The notes under the pieces were generated by a model. The model was given only the letters and a program-made list of their open reading frames with translations, ran no database searches and was not told the DNA's origin. This document shows positions 56,020 to 64,000 of a stretch of DNA of 64,000 nt, piece after piece. The stretch's first letter is position 1; each line of letters starts with the position of its first letter. Source of the stretch: Gonocerus acuteangulatus. Taxonomy: Eukaryota > Arthropoda > Insecta > Hemiptera > Coreidae. Location of the stretch: NCBI GenBank assembly GCA_946811695.1, contig OX328123.1:116889246-116953245 (forward strand). The letters are read 5' to 3'. Made by a program: the position numbers and the translations under genes.

Positions 56020-57944
56020 AGTCATTTCTTCACTTTGGGACTGAAAGCCACCGCTGACAGCTCTTTGCGAAATTTAACGGTAATAATATATCGCAAGTAG
56101 ATAAAAAAACTCAACGGGTAAAACTAGACAAAAAAACAAGAAAAAAATCTTGCAGGAACTGCGTAAACTTTCTCGTTTCGTTCATATGCCTAGTGTCATT
56201 TGGAAAACTCAAAATGTAAACTCGAAATATAATTTGATAACTGATAACCAACATATAAGTCACTACGAAAGGAATCTGACAGTGCCCTAAGTGAAAATTA
56301 CTCGTTGTGCTTTCTAATGCAAAAACAGTAATGCAAAAAATTCTCATTTTCATAACTTATTTTCCTGAAATACTCGTTTTACTGTCATATACATTAAAAA
56401 ACAAAAAAAAACAGATAAATTAAAACTAAGGCCAACAGACACAGAAAAAAAAAAAAAACGTTCAAAAGAACGAAACCAGCAGTTTTAGGCACTTATTTCT
56501 TGAACTGACATCATACCATCCAAAATTACAACAGGATTTTTTTGTAGAGTTAATAAGCTTTCGAATGGTTAATTTCCACATACCACGAATTTCCACCATA
56601 CCACGAATGTTCCACGGAGGGGGACATTTTAACTAAATCAATCGTTATTGAGTGTCAAATCTATAATTAGAAGAACCAGTTTTATTCACCTTCCTCAGAT
56701 ATCCCCTTGAAGGTGGTTTTATTTGTTTCTTTATTACTCACATAACTTATAAAAATTGTATCTGGAAGCCTACAAACGAAAATTAATAAGCGCATCGATT
56801 TTTTTTGTGCAAATTTCACCCGTATAGCAGTATTCTGGTAGACGGATTCTGCTGGTTAACGAACTCGACCTTTGAAACTAGTAGCAATTAGAATAAGTTT
56901 ATTTTATTATTTAAACACAAATTCTGTAAATTATGAACCCATAAAATGGTGTACGCAGAACTGTGTATCCTGCATTTTTTGAGTGAACAATAAATTATTC
57001 TGTTTCAAAAATAACATTGCATTTGATATCCTTGGAGCAAAACGAGATTAACTCCATACATTGAGAATCATCAAAGAGTGTGCACGAGTAAGACAGTTCT
57101 CTACGTCAGAAGTTGATACGAGTCCATAGACAAGCGAGGAATCTGACCATCTCGTTGAAAGTTTGCCGTACATAGGAGGGAGGTGTGTTCGGCTTCTGGC
57201 GGGCAACCATATTGCTGATAAGGAAACCTAGTTAAAGACAGTTTCTTTGAAGAGCAATTTGGCCTGTATTTGTGAAGGGCTGGAGCTTTGGTGAACCGAA
57301 CGGATAGGGTTTAGCTGAGGACTCGGAGCGCTGGTTAACTTTGACAAGTCAATTTGGCAGGAAGGAGGAGGCGGGATGGGATGGCATGGGGCACCCCTCT
57401 CCCGTTCCCATGGTAGGAGATTTTGGCTTGTTTCGCCTCCCTACGTGCCTCTACGGGATAATCCGATCAAAACGGAAGGCCGGCCTATTGCCCTTAAGGG
57501 TAGGATAGGCCTAATTAGGCTTTTCGTTGTGACCTATCCATCGTCACACAGGATTGTAGAAAGTACACATACAGCAATTATTGTAACAAAAATAGAATAT
57601 TTTGTTATTATCCCTTACTAAGAGTCCATTCGAAACTCAAAATGTAACCAAAATTAGTTAGTTTGAAAAACTAATTTTGTCCAATTATATTGAAAACGGT
57701 TACACATGTCTCTTTGAAAATGGTTTCATTTGTTTCCCTGCGTTATATATCCAATGAAAATAGTACCGTGGAAGAGTACGAAAGCATATTAACGCGAAAA
57801 CTTATATACTACAATTCGTTTGGCAGCAATTTCGCCCCAAAAACCAGGCTTCTGTAGACGGTTTCTGTTGAGTAACGAACATGACATTTCAAATTATACG
57901 AAAGATTTTTGTACCATATTTTATCAAAATCACACACACACGCA

Positions 57945-57949
<5 letters not shown>
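56020..57949. other. Intergenic with dispersed-family segments
   Basis: Segments near 56540-56890 and 57655-57930 (ATTGAAAACGGTTACACATG, AATGGTTTCATTTGTTTCCC) belong to the dispersed family. A GC-richer stretch at 57080-57540 shows no gene I recognise. Confidence 0.45.

Positions 57950-57993
<44 letters not shown>
57949..57993. repeat. (AC)n(AT)n microsatellite
   Basis: Short CA run then about 22 AT units. Confidence 0.95.
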
Positions 57994-57995
<2 letters not shown>

Positions 57996-59129
57996 TGAAA
58001 CGGGAAATACAAAGCTTTACATAAATCATTATAATAATATAGAATATTATAAAATTATAATATAAGTATATAAAATAAAAACACCATTAATCAACATGAA
58101 ACAAAATGAACCTACAGGTGTTACTAAATGAGATGCACCAGCTGGGAAGCGCGAAAATCTAATTTCCTGCCGTTAAAGTTGAAATTGCTAGTCTGACGGG
58201 TCCTGGGGTCTGCGTATCCATGATTGTTCAAGTCTGACCAACTAAAAGTACTACTATGGCAATAGTTGGTGCAGTGGAACGGGGATTGTAGACTCTGAAA
58301 TATTTTTTATTTTTTTTTTCACCAAAACATCCTGATAATATTTAATAGATTAATAATTACAGTTGTAAGAACAACAATGTGTATCATATCAAACCCAAAT
58401 GAGGCGAAATAGCTGAAATCCTGATGGATATTTCTGCGGAGACATAATAAAGCTGAGAGAAAAAATGTATAGGAGTCCAGAAAAAAGTTATACCACTCAT
58501 AGGAATGTGGAATGTTACATTTTTTATAGCACTCAGAAAGAGGAGAGCATCCAAACAAATTAGTGCATAATAAATTGAAACAAAATAAAGATTTTCCTAG
58601 CTTAAAAAGTGACATAGAAACAGTGTAATTGTGAGGCAATAATTGTTCGCAAAGGAAATTAATGACCAAAACAAGAAAATCACTACCTACGGGCTAGACG
58701 GGGAACCAGGTTAAACTTACATAGGTTTCACCAATTGGAATTAAATATATGCTGAAGGGCAGAGGCTTTCCGAAGAATAAGCCTAATTTATGGAAAAAAG
58801 GTGTGTTTATTTAGCAGCAAAAACGTTTAACGGAGCTGTTTTTAAACTTGTAAATATACAAACCGAATGTATAAATTAAAAACTGTTATACACGTTTTTA
58901 AAAGTATTTATTTGGAGTTAATAAACACATTATACACCACGAAAACATCAACATAATTAGTAGTAAAGTAATAAGACCTTGAGAAATTTACAAAAAATTA
59001 CATAACCTTGGATATAATCCATCAGCTAAGCGACACCACATAATATTATATACATGGAAATATAATAAAAATAATATGAGAGATTTGAAATAGGCAATAT
59101 AAAAACAAATAAATAAGTAAAACTAAAAA
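57994..59129. other. Intergenic, possibly including a LINE 3' UTR
   Basis: No gene seen; 58915-59129 could be the 3' UTR of the following LINE fragment. Confidence 0.4.
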
Positions 59130-59650
59130 ATTGATCCTCCTTATTCCTGATAATCAAATTTAAAATTCATTGCCTCTTGAACGTAGTGGCATAGCTTTGA
59201 GTAGTCCTGGCCGTTCAAATAGTCTATTGCTTGCGTGTAGGTTAATCTATTTTTGTGGAATATGTTTACTCTTATCTCGGACAGAATTGGGCATACAGCT
59301 AGGAAATAGATGATATCTTCGTGTTGTTTCATGTTGCAAAGAGAGCAGAGGGCACTATCATCCGAACTGCAGGGCTTCCTGTTCAGGTTTAGGTTTCTGT
59401 TCTGGCTCGCATGATGGTCCTTATCATTTGAAGGCTGTTAGTGTTGTTGATATAAGACAGCTGCTTACATTCAAATTTCAGAATTTTGTAGGATGTGAGG
59501 AACTGCGCGGTTGTTAGACTGTCTTGTAGCTTTTCTTTTTCTTGGGAGTCAATACTACCTACTATGCATTTGACGGTTGAATGTATCTTCTCCCGTGGGA
59601 TTGAAAAAAAAGTTTGCGGTTGGTATCCGGCTTTAATACACATCAACATA
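59130..59650 (-). pseudogene. LINE ORF2 C-terminal fragment
   Basis: On the minus strand SALCSLCNMKQHEDIIYFLA continues VCPILSEIRVNIF and a tail with AIDYLNGQDYSKL: a C-x2-C ... C zinc-knuckle region in the same arrangement as the end of the LINE at 13244-14395 (there CPLCNCPAQEDIDHF and FLNGRNWENI). Upstream in a shifted frame IKAGYQPQTFFSIPREKIHS may belong to the same decayed ORF. The knuckle His is replaced. Confidence 0.6.
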
Positions 59651-61996
59651 ATGAAATATGACCCCTGCGGAAAGGTGGGACAATTTAATGAAACTAATTT
59701 ACCAATGTACCCACTAAATAAAATACTAACTTTGGAATATTTCCGAATTATGGCATGCTACAAATTGTGTAGAAATTGCCAACATATTCAAAAAAGAAAC
59801 AAATGCACCGCTAATCATGCTATAGTGATCGAATTTTTTTTTCGTCGCTTGTCATGAATAACCATTAGCATGAGGAATGACTGAATCCTGGATCCACCAG
59901 GGGCTGTCCTGTCACCTCTGAAGTATTGGAGATGTCACATCCCTGAAGCACAGGGTCACACAGCATCGGAGGCCGTCAGAAAACTTGATATGACGCCTAC
60001 TTTAGAACTGCAGCATTTCGTTGAGGGGGCTGGTATCGCCCATTGGAGACTGGTGTGCTGCACCCGGTCCTGGAGGTGGACCCGTAGGTGGTATATGTAC
60101 AGGCCAGAAGGTAGATAAGAGACGATAAGGATTCTAGGATAGAATGTATGTGCTTATCTATGTTTGCTACAACATTCTAAGTCCGAACGTATTTTACCAA
60201 TAACACAGACCAACTAACTGTGGAGGTCACGTTCGTCCCTTTATCTTACAGAAAAATCAATTATTTTCAAGGACATACCCGGAAATGCATACTATAAGTA
60301 CACAGTCGTATTGAGATAACGCTAATATTATAATAATAAATAGGTTTAAAGGAGCGTAAAATATTTAAAGACAGACAACCTAGTGAAAAGCAATCTTGTT
60401 TTACTTGTAGACACAAAAAATCCTTTCCGATTATTAAAGGACTTTAATTAGTACACATAGACACGAAATAGTACAAAATTTATTAGATATATTACAGAAA
60501 ACATGTAAATTAATCAATTTCAACAAATATTTGTTTGCAATAAACAACAAAAAATTGAAATTCTTAAGGCAATAGTTAAATGGGAGAGAAAAGAATGAGG
60601 ACAGATAAAGTGAGCCGAAGTTTTGTAACTAGCAAAGCTCTCCAACAAAGTGGATTGAGAGTTTGATACTTTTCGAAATCAATTGATATGATGGACTTGG
60701 GAATTGAAGTTTCCTTTCATTCTTCACATTTTCTTCTCCAATCAAACTTTTAAAATTGCAGGATTTATTGCTCTGCTCAATATTTTTCTTTATGCTTTCG
60801 TCCATGTCTTCTAAATTAGGAATATTATAAATCAAATCGGAAAGAAAACAGAGGTCCATCTTGTCTCAAGGAAAAGGCTAATAGAGATAAAACTCTTTAG
60901 GGCCAGATCTTTTTTCTTTTAACCTTTTCGTCCCTCTCTAGGGAGGTAACTCGTTTATAACGGCGACCTGATGAAACACTCTGAAGGTCCCAATGAAATA
61001 ATTCCACCTACCACGATCCATATCAAAATACAATTGACACAACATTATTTATGTATTCATCTCATCACAGCCTTAAAAATGGCATCCTTTTGATAATGAT
61101 TGGTAAAAACATATATTGTCTAATATAAAAGGACGAGTGCCCTCAGGAACCCAGTTTTTTCGGCAAAATGAATGCGAACTAAATCCTTGAGCATGTGACG
61201 TATATATGCTTCCAGATACTGTTTATGTGATTAGAGTGAACCCATTTTCACGTCAATGTTCTTAACAGATACAAAGAAAGCTGGACGGATCCAGTATTTT
61301 GTTTCACATATATGTGACCTTCTGCCAAGCACAAAAAATTTCGTATTTTCCCATAAATATTTCTCAAACGATTAGGAAGTCCTGAAAAATGAACATTCAA
61401 AAGCTTATTAAACTTTCTACGAAACTGATTCTTATGAAATTATGGATTAATATAATCTCCTTTGGAGAAATCCCTGCTTTTAATCTCGCGAGTATAGGTT
61501 TCGTTTCATCAATGATCTGTTATTCCTTTGCATGACTTTGCATAACACCTGACTTAGAACTATTTTTTACATCATTACAGTGTAATTATTCATTGTATAC
61601 ATTTAGTTAAATTATTTATTCTTTATATATGGCCAAGGTCAAAAGAATAGTACTCCAATTTTCTTTGTACTATTTATTGTTTGTACGCCCTTTAGTTAAA
61701 TATGCATAATTTATAATTTGCTTTAATGTTGATAGATAAAATAGAATGAAAGAAATATCCAACAACGGTAGGTTTATTGTCTTATCCTGTTCATGAGTAA
61801 TAAAAACACCTAAAGTGCCGTAAAGATGAAATCGCAATTAAAACTTAACGACTGAGTCTGAAAGGAGTATTTCTTGTACTGAAGCGGTTTAGTAGGCGAC
61901 ACTTTGGACCGGCCTCTCACCTCAATTTCAAAATGCGAATAAAGCAACACAATTGTAAATAGCATTGAATAATAATGTAATACAAACATTACATAC
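59651..61996. other. Intergenic, no gene seen
   Basis: Around 60920-61000 CGTCCCTCTCTAGGGAGGTA resembles the start hairpin of the dispersed TTTAGCGCGG family; 61360-61490 resembles its later part. No coding similarity. Confidence 0.45.
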
Positions 61997-62104
61997 GGGG
62001 GTGTCTCCCCGTGGTCTACGCCTAAGATTCTCATGCGGGGCTCATGAATGTCGGCGCTAATGGCCCATTTGTGAGTTATAAAAAAAAAAAAAAAAAAAAA
62101 AAAA
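61997..62104 (+). mobile_element. Short SINE-like retroposon A
   Basis: Head GGGGGTGTCTCCCCGTGGTC, then TCGGCGCTAATGGCCC, the 5' arm and loop of the hairpin tail; the 3' arm is degraded. Ends in an A run of about 26. Confidence 0.5.
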
Positions 62105-62115
62105 GTAGGAAGAAC

Positions 62116-62283
62116 ACGGGTCTCCCCGTGACTAAGAGGCTAACTAGAGTCTGATGCAGGAGAAAGAGCTTTGAGTCCAATGTGCAGCAAGAATTTTCGC
62201 GGGCCAGTAAGAAACATCCCAGCTGCACCATGGTTGTCGGCGCTGATGGCCCAGACATGTACACAAAAAAATAAAATAAATTA
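62116..62283 (+). mobile_element. Short SINE-like retroposon B
   Basis: Head CGGGTCTCCCCGTGACTAAG resembles retroposon A. The tail has GTCGGCGCTGATGGCCCAGA with a degraded 3' arm and an A-rich end. A tRNA origin of the head is possible but box motifs are weak. Confidence 0.5.
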
Positions 62284-64000
62284 GGGCTTAAGCATCTCCA
62301 TAAAAAATTCAGAACAGTCGTCACAGGAATTACTGATTCACGACTTGTCATTAGAATTGATTTCTGAGGGCTAATCGTGACTCTCAGTTCTTCTACACTT
62401 TCTTCACTAAGACTAGATTCCGCGGGCTTAGCACTTGTCATTAGTGCTTGCCCTTCTCGTGAACTCGGCTTAGTCACAAATAGCAAATTATCGTTCAAAC
62501 GTTGGCGGACAAGTAACGTTCAAAATGGTCCAACCAAAACGAACACAACCATCCATCTGGTCATACGTAGTGGGCAAGAAGCGTTCAGTACAGTCAGCCC
62601 AGTAATGTGGGCTGTGGGCTGCGTTCTATCTCTCCAGGCAGCCTAATAAATTGAAATATAAACGACTCACTCTTCTTATGCAGTCATAAAATGTAATTTA
62701 ATAAAAACAAAGTTTAACTAACATAAACAGATCAGGTGTCTGCGCTTTGATCATGACTGATAATACAACTAATTTTTTTAATCAAAACGAGTTACTTTTA
62801 CCTACTTTTCGACAAGCCGTCATCAGGGTTATTATGAGATGTAGAACTGGTCCCTTATGGAGTTATATTTTGTATAGATTAGATATTATCTGATTCATAA
62901 TCCTCCACCTTTGCGGGGAGCACCTCGGCCGTTGTCCTATTTTGCGAGTCTTACAGCTGATCAGGCTTGCCTTAAACTCCTGATGAATCTCAGATACTGC
63001 CAGACTTCCTGATTTCATCTTCATCAACTGTATCAAAATGTAGGAGCCACCTCTTTACTAATGCTACACATTCAAATGTAAAATGCTTAGGTCTCTCATG
63101 CTTGTCTCTGCACCATCTAAGAACACCTCATCCAGACAAAGAATACCTCATCCTCATAACATACAAATGTTTGTTCAGAGTACAGTGGTCCGAAAAATTT
63201 GATAGTATCCCCCACAAGCCGCTTCTTCTTGCCTAAATTTCTAAAATCTTCAAAGGTCTTCTGCTTTCCTCAGAGTTCAAGGATATTCATAATCCAAATA
63301 TTTTGCGTAAAATTATAAAATGATTTAAAGTAATACCAGAAATTGAAAGCTTGAACTAATGAAATAAATGTTCTGCATTTATTTATTGAAAATCCAATTA
63401 CACTGAGCAAAGTAATTCTAGAGTATTGAAAACTCAATAAATGCCCCATCTGAGAGGAAATAAATCCAATCTAGAAGGGAGCCGATCATTCGGAGGTAAT
63501 GAAATCCCGAGTTGGAGAGATTATAACCCGCATTCAGATTTAGTTCCCTAAATCAGGGCAAGCTAGGAAATAGGAATTCTTCTGAGCAACCAATTTACAA
63601 CAACTCTCCTGTTTTTATTTTATCTTAATTCTTTACGATATGTATACCCTTTTTTGAGAGAGCTAAAGTTATTTACAACCAATAATAGTTTTAAAAATAT
63701 TTGACCACATTTTATAATAAAACTAAATATAATCACATAATAAGAAATAGTCCGTCACACAGGAGCTGAATAACTAAGCACATTCCCCATAAGATGTGTA
63801 GTTTACACTACATTTCTGAATAATGTGCTTAAAGAATGTACATAAATAAAAAAAAACACGAATAGTTTTAACCGTTTATATTTTTAACAATGACTGTCTC
63901 AATTATTAATTAATGTGGGTCTTTTAGCGCGGTTCCGAATTCTAAGCTTCCCAAATGTCACTGTTTAATTAATTTTACTTTGGTACACCAGTTACTGTTT
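62284..64000. other. Intergenic, with a possible decayed hammerhead-type repeat
   Basis: On the minus strand near 62795-62825, CCTGATGACGGCTTGTCGAA resembles the hammerhead cores above, and the sequence beyond is laid out like their terminal repeats, but ACGT is AAGT. At 63925 TTTTAGCGCGGTTCC starts another dispersed-family copy. No gene seen. Confidence 0.4.

Noticed and set aside
55596..56100. Repeat-protein genes on both strands
   Set aside because: Both are by-products of a 42-bp minisatellite; no start context, domain or flanking gene structure.
57080..57640. Host exon in a GC-richer stretch
   Set aside because: The 81-codon frame shows no domain, no convincing splice context and ends in AT-rich sequence.
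59936..60120. Host gene or rDNA fragment in GC-richer sequence
   Set aside because: No frame or rRNA motif I recognise.

Overview
The window looks like intergenic DNA from a large, repeat-rich arthropod genome. It is AT-rich and full of (AT)n microsatellites and long poly(A)/poly(T) runs. It also holds retroelement and transposon families typical of arthropods: R1/I-group, CR1/Jockey-group and Penelope-like retroelements, an LTR element, and Helitron, hAT, piggyBac, mariner and pogo/Tigger-type DNA transposons. I found no convincing host protein-coding exon, no functional tRNA or rRNA gene and no CRISPR. The species cannot be told from the sequence alone. All coding sequence I can support belongs to mobile elements, and every copy carries at least one stop, frameshift or deletion.

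Layout. 1-5.2 kb: an almost complete minus-strand LINE of the R1/I group (ORF1 with zinc knuckles; ORF2 with endonuclease, reverse transcriptase, RNase H and C-terminal zinc knuckle). 5.7-12.2 kb: several non-autonomous DNA transposons, including a 2.2-kb near-palindrome whose left arm holds a Penelope-type foldback with a hammerhead-like motif and whose right half holds a 5S-rRNA-derived SINE. 13.0-14.7 kb: a LINE copy that looks 5'-inverted (twin priming). 15.9-16.5 kb: a LINE 3' end. 21-26 kb: a hAT element, a 1.6-kb terminal-inverted-repeat element and a deleted Helitron. 26.2-28.1 kb: a CR1/Jockey-group LINE. 29.9-31.1 kb: a second 5S-SINE, two tail-only retroposons and an R1-like fragment. 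31.7-36.2 kb: a foldback with hammerhead-like motifs at both outer ends, then a two-LTR element with a gag-like ORF but no pol. 36.9-38.1 kb: a Tigger-like remnant between repeated 15-bp motifs. 40.9-42.6 kb: a second hAT copy with a piggyBac-like element nested in it. 45.1-45.8 and 55.7-56.0 kb: minisatellites. 46.3-47.0 kb: a Penelope-like C-terminal/GIY-YIG pseudogene. 49.7-50.6 kb: a 0.9-kb near-perfect palindrome, again with hammerhead-like motifs. 52.6-53.6 kb: a tRNA-like SINE and a deleted mariner. 59.1-59.7 and 62.0-62.3 kb: a LINE fragment and two short retroposons.

Two threads tie the window together. First, a short 3' hairpin (6-bp stem, loop starting TAATRGCC, then a TAAAA-like tail) ends two 5S-SINE copies and also stands alone as minimal insertions of 36-104 bp with 12-13-bp target-site duplications. 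Its stem covaries between copies (CGGCGT/ACGCCG, CGGCGC/GCGCCG, GGGCAA/TTGCCC), as expected of an RNA structure read by a LINE reverse transcriptase supplied in trans. Second, three unrelated-looking foldback families share a CTGANGA-stem-GAAACGTY core, which I read as the dimer-type hammerhead ribozyme described in Penelope-like element terminal repeats; a decayed Penelope-like coding region is also present.
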